8,541 bases of DNA from Nitrospiraceae bacterium (GCA_025934615.1 JAICXS010000061.1:1-8541); one strand, 5' to 3'. Shown: positions 1-5,446, counted from the stretch's first letter. Notes: generated by a model from the letters alone, not told the origin. Program-made: numbers and translations.

Positions 1-414
1 GGCAAGATTCAAGGCAAGTTGGCATTCGGGTTACCCGGCAATCCGGTCTCTTCGATGGTGACGTTCGAACAACTGGTTCGGCCGGCGATGCTCAAGATGG
101 GCGGCCTGCGGAGCTATGGCCGTCCTGTAGTGCAGGCGCAAATGCAGGAAAAGTTTTCCAAACGAAACGACCGCCGTCATTTTTTGCGCGGCGTGCTGAC
201 GAGAGAAAATGGCGTGTTCAAAGTGCGGACCACCGGGGAACAAGGGTCGGGGATTTTGACCTCCATGGTGAAGGCCAATTGCCTGATCGATGTGGCGGAA
301 GACATTGAAGCGCTGAATCCGGGAGACTGGATCGACGTGCAGGTGTTGACCCATGATATTTGGACGAATGAACCTCCATCTGTCTCCAGGGGGCACGGGA
401 CGCACTGTTGTTGA
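1..414 (+). CDS. moeA: Molybdopterin molybdenumtransferase MoeA, C-terminal part (5' end outside window)
   Basis: MoeA inserts molybdate into adenylylated molybdopterin in the cytoplasm, the last step in making active molybdenum cofactor. The reading frame is open from base 1 and ends at TGA 412-414, so 137 C-terminal residues are seen and the start lies upstream. Visible residues 10-18 read GLPGNPVSS, the hallmark loop of the MoeA/MogA-like domain. The later stretch GSGILTSMVKAN (about residues 80-91) and the closing GDWIDVQVL match the small beta-rich C-terminal domain (domain IV) of the family. An internal TTG at 19 could be mistaken for a start, but the frame continues upstream of it with family-like sequence. 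mobB follows after 21 bases, so the two are probably one operon for cofactor assembly. Family identification is secure; which molybdoenzyme it serves is not visible. Confidence 0.95.
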   Translation, partial: GKIQGKLAFGLPGNPVSSMVTFEQLVRPAMLKMGGLRSYGRPVVQAQMQEKFSKRNDRRHFLRGVLTRENGVFKVRTTGEQGSGILTSMVKANCLIDVAEDIEALNPGDWIDVQVLTHDIWTNEPPSVSRGHGTHCC

Positions 415-435
415 CCCTCTTCTGCAAAGGACCCT

Positions 436-930
436 ATGGCCGTTCCCATTGTCAGTTTTGTCGGACGATCGAATAGTGGAAAAACGACGCTCATCGAGCG
501 TCTCATCCCGGAACTCGTCATTGCGGGGTATCGCGTCGCCACGATCAAACATGCCGGCCATGGGTTTGACCTCGATACGGAGGGCAAGGATAGCTGGCGG
601 CATAAGCGAGCCGGCGCCAGTACGGTGATCGTCGTCTCGAAAGGGAGTCTGGCGATGTTCTCTGACGTATCGAGCGAAGTCGGCGTCGAAGAACTGCGTG
701 GGCGATTCGTCGACCCCGATCTCGATCTCATCATTGCCGAAGGCTGGAAGAGTGAAGGCTATCCCAAGGTGGTCGTCGTCCGCGATCAGCTTGGTGAAGT
801 GCCGGTCTCGACGGATGGTCTGCTGGCGGTCGTCTCCAACATGCCGATCGAGCTGGCGGTCCCAACCTTCCACCCCGACGAGATTAAACGCCTGAGCGAA
901 TTGCTCATTCGTCATTTCCCCAAACGATGA
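436..930 (+). CDS. mobB: Molybdopterin-guanine dinucleotide biosynthesis adaptor MobB
   Basis: A 164-residue P-loop GTPase of the MobB family, which assists MobA in converting molybdopterin to the guanine dinucleotide form used by DMSO-reductase-type molybdoenzymes (for example Nar, Nap, NXR and formate dehydrogenases). The Walker A motif GRSNSGKTT is at residues 10-18. The family signature IKHAGHGFDLD starts at residue 37, and EGWKSEGYPK (102-111) is the conserved MobB motif. Length is typical. The ATG at 436 has an AAAGGA ribosome binding site at 426-431. The gene follows moeA by 21 bases, and its TGA (928-930) overlaps the next ATG (927-929), which points to translational coupling with the cytochrome gene. 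This suggests that the cell uses bis-MGD enzymes; that link is inferred. Confidence 0.95.
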   Translation: MAVPIVSFVGRSNSGKTTLIERLIPELVIAGYRVATIKHAGHGFDLDTEGKDSWRHKRAGASTVIVVSKGSLAMFSDVSSEVGVEELRGRFVDPDLDLIIAEGWKSEGYPKVVVVRDQLGEVPVSTDGLLAVVSNMPIELAVPTFHPDEIKRLSELLIRHFPKR

Positions 931-1634
931 TCCGCACGCCTCGAGCCGTCGTCATCCTGACGATCATTGCTGCTGCGTTTGTTCTCGGGGGGGTGGCCGT
1001 TCCTCTCACCAATCATCCGGATTTCTGTGCCAGTTGCCATACGATTGCCCCGTCCTACGAGACCTGGAAAGTCTCGACGCATAAAGATGTCACGTGCGTG
1101 ACCTGCCACGTGCGGCCAGGATTTGAACATTGGCTGCATGACAAGGTCTGGAAAGGGTCCAGGGACGTCGCCATTACGCTGTTCGGTACGCCGCCCGACC
1201 CGCATGATCTCGCGGCTAAAGTGGATTCGAAGGTGTGCCTCAGTTGCCATCAGGCGATCCTGCGCGTGTCTGAGCTGGCGCCACGCGATTTGCCTCCGCC
1301 GGTGAAAGAGGTCGGGCTGATCATGAGTCATCGCAAGCATATGGAGGCGTTCGGCAAGCGCGGCCAAGAGGAAGGTTGTACCACCTGTCATTCCCGCATC
1401 GTGCATGAGAAGCCGATCAAGGGATATCCGATCGTCATTCCGCGTGGGCATGTGTCGGAAGACAGCGAGCCACATTATCCCGATCATCCCGACGGCACGA
1501 AACTCCGCGCGGCGGCCATTGCAGATTGTTTTCGTTGTCACGACGGTAAAACGCAATACGAAGGGAACAGACTGAGCAAACGTTGCGAGACGTGCCACCT
1601 TCCAGACAAGCTGGATGAGTTTTTATTTGATTGA
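927..1634 (+). CDS. Membrane-anchored hexahaem cytochrome c, NapC/NirT-like
   Basis: A 235-residue multihaem cytochrome. Residues about 7-26 form one hydrophobic N-terminal segment, an uncleaved signal anchor, which puts the haem domain on the periplasmic side. Six CXXCH motifs begin at residues 34, 57, 104, 151, 201 and 220. The first, in the context CASCHTIAPSYETW followed by a KVSTHK stretch, is the NapC/NirT/NrfH signature. Proteins of this family take electrons from membrane quinol and pass them to periplasmic reductases or cytochromes. Classic members carry four haems (NrfH, NapC) or five (TorC-like), so six is above the norm; the third to sixth sites are probably a C-terminal extension. 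Its start overlaps the mobB stop (ATGA), so it is very likely cotranscribed with cofactor genes and may serve a molybdoenzyme. The redox partner cannot be read from this window. Confidence 0.9.
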   Translation: MIRTPRAVVILTIIAAAFVLGGVAVPLTNHPDFCASCHTIAPSYETWKVSTHKDVTCVTCHVRPGFEHWLHDKVWKGSRDVAITLFGTPPDPHDLAAKVDSKVCLSCHQAILRVSELAPRDLPPPVKEVGLIMSHRKHMEAFGKRGQEEGCTTCHSRIVHEKPIKGYPIVIPRGHVSEDSEPHYPDHPDGTKLRAAAIADCFRCHDGKTQYEGNRLSKRCETCHLPDKLDEFLFD

Positions 1635-1645
1635 TGACCCTTGTA

Positions 1646-1731
1646 AGCGGTCAGTGTTCAACTCTCAGCCGTCAGCAAGACCGCTAGTGTAGAATGCGAG
1701 TATTCTTGATTCGCGGAAAGCTGATGGCTGA
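1646..1731. repeat. Imperfect inverted repeat of CAGC/GCTGA type between cytochrome and ABC genes
   Basis: The left arm 1665-1676 (TCAGCCGTCAGC) is the reverse complement of 1720-1731 (GCTGATGGCTGA) at 11 of 12 positions. The pairing can be extended by CCGC 1681-1684 with GCGG 1713-1716. A second, mutually exclusive perfect 7-bp pairing is AGCGGTC 1646-1652 with GACCGCT 1679-1685. Further GCTGA-like units follow (1735-1746). There is no T-run, so it is not an obvious intrinsic terminator. It looks like a degenerate, non-coding intergenic repeat element. Function unknown. Confidence 0.55.
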
Positions 1732-1753
1732 TCGCTGAAAAGCTGAGTACCAA

Positions 1754-2482
1754 ATGACTGTCCCAACTGTCCACGTCCAGAATCTTACAAAGCGCTTTGG
1801 CGACTTTACTGCTGTCGAGAATATTTCGTTTCACATTAGTCCCGGCGAAATCCTCGGACTGTTAGGGCCGAATGGAGCCGGCAAGACCACGACGATTCAA
1901 ATGTTGCTCGGTTTAATTACGCCAACCTCCGGATCCATTCGGATGTTCGGACTCGATTTGGACGCACATCGGGAGACCATTTTAGGCCAAGTCAACTTTT
2001 CGTCGACCTATATTTCAATGCCGTTTTCATTGACGGTGGAAGAAAACCTCCGTGTCGTGGCGAAGCTCTATGGAATGAGTGATGTCGCTCGCCGCATCGA
2101 CGAGGTCGTGAAGATCCTGGAGATGGAAGAGTTTCGCACGAAAGTCACGCGCAAGTTGTCGTCCGGACAAATGACGCGTCTCGCGTTGGCCAAGGCGATT
2201 CTGACGGAACCCAAAGTGTTGTTTCTCGACGAGCCCACCGCGAGTCTCGATCCGGATATCGCCCATAAGATCCGTGGCGCGCTCAAAGAAGTGCGGCAGT
2301 CCACCGGCTTGAGTATCCTGTACACCTCGCACAATATGCGGGAGATGGAAGAGATGTCGGATCGCATCATCTTCTTGCAACGCGGGAAACTCGTCGCTGA
2401 AGGCACGGCTCAAGAGATCGTCGACAAGTTCGGCCAGCAGGATTTGGAAGAAGTGTTCTTGAAACTAGCAAGGGAACGATAA
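1754..2482 (+). CDS. ABC transporter ATP-binding protein (ABC-2 exporter type)
   Basis: A 242-residue ABC ATPase that would power the adjacent membrane permease from the cytoplasmic side. Walker A GPNGAGKTT is at residues 38-46, the ABC signature LSSGQ at 135-139, Walker B VLFLDEP at 155-161, the D-loop SLD at 164-166 and the switch histidine at 193 (YTSHN). All catalytic elements except the Q-loop are canonical: where most relatives have a glutamine about nine residues before LTVEEN, this protein has NFSSTY (81-86), with serine in its place. This may be a subfamily trait rather than damage. The ATG at 1754 gives the normal N-terminus; no good ribosome binding site precedes it. The permease gene lies about 100 bases downstream. 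Substrate unknown: related two-gene ABC-2 systems export drugs, polysaccharides or lipids. Confidence 0.93.
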   Translation: MTVPTVHVQNLTKRFGDFTAVENISFHISPGEILGLLGPNGAGKTTTIQMLLGLITPTSGSIRMFGLDLDAHRETILGQVNFSSTYISMPFSLTVEENLRVVAKLYGMSDVARRIDEVVKILEMEEFRTKVTRKLSSGQMTRLALAKAILTEPKVLFLDEPTASLDPDIAHKIRGALKEVRQSTGLSILYTSHNMREMEEMSDRIIFLQRGKLVAEGTAQEIVDKFGQQDLEEVFLKLARER

Positions 2483-2490
2483 AACCAGAG

Positions 2491-2573
2491 GTACGAGTGC
2501 GGGGTACGAGGTGTTGGACTAATCCGTGGGAGGGTCACAGTGTTACCCTCGAGCTTGCCCCCCGACCTCATAC
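2491..2573. repeat. Imperfect inverted repeat between ABC ATPase and permease genes
   Basis: GTACGAGTGCGGGG (2491-2504) is the reverse complement of CCCCGACCTCATAC (2560-2573) at 11 of 14 positions. GTACGAG also occurs as a direct repeat at 2491-2497 and 2504-2510. The element fills most of the 101-base gap between two genes that must work together. There is no T-run. It differs in sequence from the element at 1646-1731 but has the same form, two arms of 12-14 bp about 70 bases apart. It could be a remnant of a small non-autonomous element or an mRNA hairpin between the two cistrons; neither is proved. Confidence 0.45.
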
Positions 2574-2583
2574 ATTGCGTTAT

Positions 2584-3375
2584 ATGAAACTTCACCGTAT
2601 CAACGCGCTGATCGCTCGCCATCTCTACCTCTACAAGCGTAGCTTGCCGCGGTTAATGGAGATTTTCTATTGGCCGTTCTTGGATCTCGTCGTATGGGGC
2701 TTCATCACCGTGTATCTGATGAAGTTTCAGGGCCAGATTTCCGGTGTGGTGACGTTTTTTCTCGGCGCCCTGATTTTATGGGACGTACTGTTTCGCGCAC
2801 AGCAAGGGATTACGATCTCTTTTCTCGAAGAGATTTGGGCGCGCAACTTGTTGAACCTCTTTGCGAGCCCTCTGAAGCCCAGTGAGTTCCTTGTCGCGAC
2901 CATGGCCTTGAGTGTCTTCAAGGTCACTGCGGTGTCGATTGTCATGGTCGTGGCCGCGCTGATCTTTTACGATTACAATATTTTCAAAATCGGTCTGTCG
3001 CTGATTCCTTTCGTCTTCAATTTGCTTGTGGCCGGATGGACCATCGGGGTGTTGACGACGTCGCTCATCATGCGATTTGGACAGGAAGCGGAAGTGCTGG
3101 CGTGGGGCATGGTCTTTCTATTCCAGCCGGTGTCGTGCGTGTTTTATCCCATTGACGTGCTCCCCAGGTGGCTGCAAGCCGTGGCGTGGGCGAATCCGGC
3201 TGCGCATGTATTCGAAGGCATGCGAGCGGTGATCGTGACGGGTGCCGTACCACCGGACCATCTGGCATGGGCGGCCGGATTGAATCTCCTGTATCTTGCG
3301 CTGATGGTCGGCTGGTTTCACCACACCTTCAATGTCTGTAAGGAGCGGGGGTCATTGGTACGGATAGGTGAATGA
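2584..3375 (+). CDS. ABC-2 type transporter permease
   Basis: A 263-residue integral membrane protein of the ABC-2 family (DrrB/NodJ-like), the channel subunit for the preceding ATPase. About six hydrophobic segments are visible, roughly at residues 27-45, 53-70, 103-129, 137-160, 171-190 and 226-247. The amphipathic stretch EEIWARNLLNLFASPLKPSEF (82-102) between segments 2 and 3 is the expected coupling region. The segment QPVSCVFYPIDVLPRWLQ (181-198), followed by ANPAAHVFEGMR, is the conserved ABC-2 signature. The ATG at 2584 gives the usual family length but has no clear ribosome binding site. An in-frame GTG at 2497 has AGAGG upstream, but would add 29 non-membrane residues encoded by the inverted repeat, so I reject it with moderate certainty. 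Substrate not determinable from sequence alone. Confidence 0.9.
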   Translation: MKLHRINALIARHLYLYKRSLPRLMEIFYWPFLDLVVWGFITVYLMKFQGQISGVVTFFLGALILWDVLFRAQQGITISFLEEIWARNLLNLFASPLKPSEFLVATMALSVFKVTAVSIVMVVAALIFYDYNIFKIGLSLIPFVFNLLVAGWTIGVLTTSLIMRFGQEAEVLAWGMVFLFQPVSCVFYPIDVLPRWLQAVAWANPAAHVFEGMRAVIVTGAVPPDHLAWAAGLNLLYLALMVGWFHHTFNVCKERGSLVRIGE

Positions 3376-3473
3376 GCGTAATGATTGCGTCGTCAGCCCT
3401 CAGCGTAGCACTTGCTTGATTGTTTTACTTTTGAAAAAAGCATTTACCAGGACTGAACTCAGTCCCGCTCCGC

Positions 3474-3502
3474 TTGTTCTTTTTCGTTCGATATGGTACC
3501 GT
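3474..3502 (+). promoter_or_regulatory. Promoter-like element upstream of first RRM gene
   Basis: TTGTTC (3474-3479), 12 bases, then TATGGTACCGT (3492-3502). The same arrangement, TTGTTT, 12 bases, TATGATACGGT, occurs upstream of the second RRM gene at nearly the same distance from its ATG (198 versus 200 bases from the TATG). The TATG box may be a -10 element; the 12-base spacing is too short for a standard housekeeping promoter, so the upstream box may be an activator or alternative sigma site. Inferred from conservation between the two copies. Confidence 0.45.
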
Positions 3503-3689
3503 ACGAGTACTTCGTCCCCTGGGCCTGGTGATGAAGTCGCATAACATAATAGGGCCCGTTAACCGATGTTGTTTTTGTCCGAGAATCTGATCGAAGTCCG
3601 ACCTGAGTCGCTTCTGTTTCGCGCCTTCGGCCCGTTCCTTCCTTCGCTCCTCGCGTCCAAAGCAATATCACTTTCAAAGGAGGACCCTC
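3503..3689 (+). promoter_or_regulatory. Long conserved 5' leader of first RRM gene (candidate cis-regulatory RNA)
   Basis: About 187 non-coding bases between the promoter-like box and the ATG. Blocks shared with the leader of the second copy are TGGGCCTGGTGATGAA at 3520-3535 (identical), AACCGATGTTGTTTT at 3561-3575 (identical), 3593-3612 (18 of 20 identical), the CTTCGGCC..GTTCCTTCC block at 3625-3642, and CAATATCACT at 3663-3672. It ends in the strong ribosome binding site AAAGGAGGA at 3676-3684, five bases before the ATG. GGGCCT 3521-3526 can pair with GGGCCC 3552-3557. Two further short helices, GAAG 3593-3596 with CTTC 3611-3614 and CGAC 3599-3602 with GTCG 3607-3610, enclose a CTGA loop. 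Long leaders on genes for small RNA-binding proteins are known from cold-shock genes; a cold or autoregulatory role here is inference. Confidence 0.55.
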
Positions 3690-4019
3690 ATGGGTTCGAA
3701 GATCTATGTCGGTGGGTTGCCGTATTCGGCAACTGAGCAGGAATTGAACAGCCTTTTTGCCGCGCACGGCAGCGTGGAATCGGCTCGGGTGATTACGGAC
3801 AAGTTTACCGGTCAATCCCGCGGCTTTGGCTTCGTGGAAATGGCGAGCGGTGAAGAGGCGTCGAAGGCGATTTCTGCGCTCAACGGCACGCAGATGGGCG
3901 GCCGAACACTCACGGTGAACGAGGCGAAGCCTCAGGAACCGCGTTCCGGCGGCGGCGGAGACCGTGGCGGCCGTGGCGGATTTGGTGGTGGTGGGGGCGG
4001 CAACCGCGATCGCTGGTAA
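3690..4019 (+). CDS. Small RRM/glycine-rich RNA-binding protein, copy 1
   Basis: A 109-residue cytoplasmic RNA-binding protein made of one RNA recognition motif and a glycine-rich tail. The RRM spans about residues 3-80. RNP2 is IYVGGL at 5-10, and RNP1 is RGFGFVEM at 44-51 with the RNA-stacking aromatics in place (Y6, F46, F48). Residues 86-109 are almost only G, R, D, N and F, with an RGGRGG core and a terminal RDRW, resembling RGG boxes. Similar bacterial proteins (for example cyanobacterial Rbp) bind single-stranded RNA, and several are cold-induced. The ATG is fixed by the strong AAAGGAGGA site five bases upstream. It is transcribed alone, from its own long leader to an intrinsic terminator. 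It is about 87% identical over the first 85 residues to copy 2. RNA targets unknown. Confidence 0.93.
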   Translation: MGSKIYVGGLPYSATEQELNSLFAAHGSVESARVITDKFTGQSRGFGFVEMASGEEASKAISALNGTQMGGRTLTVNEAKPQEPRSGGGGDRGGRGGFGGGGGGNRDRW

Positions 4020-4036
4020 CTGAATAGAATTTCAAA

Positions 4037-4075
4037 GCGGGGCGGCCGTCGAAAGTCGGCCGCCCCGCGCTTTTT
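4037..4075 (+). terminator. Rho-independent terminator of first RRM gene
   Basis: A perfect 12-bp stem, GCGGGGCGGCCG (4037-4048) with CGGCCGCCCCGC (4057-4068), an 8-base loop TCGAAAGT, then GCTTTTT (4069-4075). It sits 18 bases after the stop codon. It is the clearest terminator in the window and makes the two RRM copies separate transcription units. Confidence 0.93.
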
Positions 4076-4251
4076 CCCTCCGACCTGAATTCATCACACC
4101 AACTCACATTTTTCCGCTTCCGCGCCATACTTTTTCGTACGCTGCGGATAGCGCGGCAAAGGTCACGGTCTTTGTCTCTGCCGCTAGTCAAAGAATGCTC
4201 CCGAAGAGAAGCCCCCTTTTAATCGCCGCTCCGGGTAATGGGATTCGCGTG
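4076..4251. other. Non-coding spacer between RRM copy 1 terminator and copy 2 promoter region
   Basis: No convincing coding frame is visible. The only structure noted is an imperfect hairpin: GCGGCA 4153-4158 can pair with TGCCGC 4179-4184, or alternatively CAAAG 4157-4161 with CTTTG 4170-4174. No similarity to the region upstream of copy 1 is visible here; the shared sequence starts only at about 4252. Confidence 0.5.
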
Positions 4252-4280
4252 TTGTTTGTTGGAGGGGGGTATGATACGGT
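4252..4280 (+). promoter_or_regulatory. Promoter-like element upstream of second RRM gene
   Basis: TTGTTT (4252-4257), 12 bases, then TATGATACGGT (4270-4280). TATGAT matches the -10 consensus at five of six positions. It matches the element upstream of copy 1 in both boxes and in spacing, although the 12-base spacers are entirely different (T-rich there, G-rich here). This suggests that the boxes, not the spacer, are under constraint. Confidence 0.5.
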
Positions 4281-4469
4281 GGATTTATCCATCACATGGG
4301 CCTGGTGATGAACGGACATTCAACGAGCAAGGCCTCAACCGATGTTGTTTTGCCCGGGAATCTTCCGGAAGTCAGACCTAAGTCGCTAGGTCTCTCGCGT
4401 CTTCGGCCAGTTCCTTCCTGTTGCTTTCCACCGTTCAAGACAATATCACTATCAAAGGAGGGACCCCTC
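4281..4469 (+). promoter_or_regulatory. Long conserved 5' leader of second RRM gene (candidate cis-regulatory RNA)
   Basis: About 189 bases carrying the same blocks, in the same order and spacing, as the leader of copy 1: 4297-4312, 4337-4351, 4368-4387, 4401-4418 and 4441-4450, then the ribosome binding site AAAGGAGGGA at 4454-4463. GGGCCT 4298-4303 can pair with AGGCCT 4330-4335. This is the same helix as in copy 1, with both differing bases keeping a pair through G-U exchange. AGACCTA 4374-4380 and TAGGTCT 4387-4393 form a perfect 7-bp hairpin around AGTCGC; copy 1 lacks this exact hairpin. An open frame from the ATG at 4296 runs through the leader into the gene but is judged non-coding, because copy 1 has no counterpart start. 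Confidence 0.55.
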
Positions 4470-4817
4470 ATGGGTTCGAAGATCTATGTCGGTGGCTTGC
4501 CGTACTCTGCGACCGATCAGCAATTGCAAGAGCTGTTTTCGCCGCACGGTTCCGTGGCTTCGGCGAAGGTGATTACGGATAAGTTTACCGGCCAGTCACG
4601 TGGGTTTGGCTTCGTGGAAATGTCCTCTGGGGAAGAGGCGAGTAAGGCCATCGCTGCGCTCAACGGCACGCAAATGGATGGGCGGACACTGACCGTAAAC
4701 GAAGCGAAACCGCAAGAGCCTCGCTTTGGCGGTGGCGAAAGCCGAGGCGGGCGTGGTGGCGCGGGCGGTGGCGGCGGATTTGGCGGTGGCCGAGGCGGAA
4801 AGCGCGATCGCTTTTAG
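4470..4817 (+). CDS. Small RRM/glycine-rich RNA-binding protein, copy 2
   Basis: A 115-residue paralogue of the upstream RRM protein. RNP2 IYVGGL (5-10), RNP1 RGFGFVEM (44-51) and the segment after it are conserved. The 11 differences over residues 1-85 lie mostly in helix 1 and nearby (positions 16-33), away from the RNA-contacting strands. The tail (86-115) is six residues longer than in copy 1, more basic (RGGRGG, GGRGGKRDRF) and ends in RDRF where copy 1 ends in RDRW. The start at 4470 is set by AAAGGAGGGA six bases upstream and by alignment with copy 1. It has its own promoter-like box and leader. No strong terminator follows; a hairpin at 4845-4876 is the nearest candidate. The two copies probably share RNA-chaperone-like roles with different tail properties; this is inference. 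Confidence 0.93.
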   Translation: MGSKIYVGGLPYSATDQQLQELFSPHGSVASAKVITDKFTGQSRGFGFVEMSSGEEASKAIAALNGTQMDGRTLTVNEAKPQEPRFGGGESRGGRGGAGGGGGFGGGRGGKRDRF

Positions 4818-4844
4818 TCGTCATACGATAATACCATGTTCCAA

Positions 4845-4876
4845 GACGGCCTGCCGTCAGATGATGGCAGGTCGTC
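4845..4876 (+). other. Hairpin between RRM copy 2 and the FKBP gene
   Basis: GACGGCCTGCC (4845-4855) pairs with GGCAGGTCGTC (4866-4876) over 11 bp with one G-U pair and a 10-base loop. Only CTCT follows, not a T-run, so termination would be weak at best. It may be an attenuating or mRNA-stabilising hairpin. Confidence 0.45.
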
Positions 4877-4924
4877 TCTACACCTGTGTCACCGTATCAG
4901 CCTGCCATGGCGGCGAGGAGCATG

Positions 4925-5446
4925 ATGAACTACCTACAGAAGTCGATCGCAGTCGCGTTCATGTCGGCCATGTTCACAAGCGAAGCCGTCTCGGGAGAGG
5001 CTGGGTCCGACCAATCGGCGATAGCAGACGGATCGAAAGTCACCGTTGAGTATACGCTCGCACTGCCCGATAAGACGATTGTAGAAACCAATGTCGGGAA
5101 GGAGCCGATTTCGTACACGCAAGGCAATCACGAGATCATTCCGGGACTGGAGAAAGCGTTGGCCGGTCTGAAGGCGGGAGACAAGAAGCACGTAACGATC
5201 ACGCCCGAAGATGCGTATGGCCCGTACGATGAGCAGAAAAAGGTGACAGTTACCAAAGAACAAGTGCCGCCTGAAGTGAAGGTCGGGACCAGGTTACGCG
5301 CCCAGAATGGGATGGAAGCCAAGGTTGTCTCGATTGACGGCAATTCGGTGGTCGTCGACACGAATCATCCCCTGGCCGGCAAGTCGTTGGTCTTTGACAT
5401 CAACGTGCTGAAGGTGGAGAAACAAGGCGCCAAGCCGGTGGAATAG
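4925..5446 (+). CDS. Exported FKBP-type peptidyl-prolyl isomerase, SlyD-like
   Basis: A 173-residue prolyl cis-trans isomerase and likely folding chaperone. Residues 1-25 form a signal peptide (lysine at 6, hydrophobic SIAVAFMSAMF, then small residues such as AVSGEA), so the protein should act in the periplasm. The FKBP domain begins at about residue 37. The SlyD-like landmarks are the helix ending IIPGLEKAL (71-79), DAYGPYD (96-102), an insert-in-flap chaperone region (about 102-146) and VVDTNHPLAGKSLVFDI (143-159). The histidine-rich metal-binding tail of SlyD is absent. The ATG at 4925 has GAGGAG at 4915-4920; an ATG three bases earlier is the alternative, and a GTG at 4886 would bury the signal peptide. 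It follows the RRM gene by 107 bases and converges with rqcH, 38 bases separating the stops. Confidence 0.9.
   Translation: MNYLQKSIAVAFMSAMFTSEAVSGEAGSDQSAIADGSKVTVEYTLALPDKTIVETNVGKEPISYTQGNHEIIPGLEKALAGLKAGDKKHVTITPEDAYGPYDEQKKVTVTKEQVPPEVKVGTRLRAQNGMEAKVVSIDGNSVVVDTNHPLAGKSLVFDINVLKVEKQGAKPVE

Noticed and set aside
31..915. Long open frame on the minus strand (294 codons) opposite moeA and mobB
   Set aside because: Both genes on the plus strand are unmistakable by motif, and the antisense translation is rich in His, Arg and Asp with no family features; it is a codon-bias shadow.
2497..2583. GTG start adding 29 residues to the ABC-2 permease
   Set aside because: The extra residues are encoded by an inverted-repeat element and are not membrane-like; the ATG at 2584 gives the family's usual length. 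The nearby AGAGG leaves some doubt.
3372..3419. A 15-codon frame overlapping the end of the permease gene
   Set aside because: Too short, no ribosome binding site, and it runs into repeat-like CAGC sequence.
3450..3465. Inverted repeat GGACTGA-AC-TCAGTCC between the permease and the first RRM promoter-like box, considered as terminator or operator
   Set aside because: The stem is short with a two- to four-base loop, no T-run follows directly, and the second RRM promoter region has no counterpart.
4296..4469. N-terminal extension of the second RRM protein from an upstream ATG
   Set aside because: It reads through the conserved non-coding leader, copy 1 has no matching start, and a near-perfect ribosome binding site sits before the ATG at 4470.
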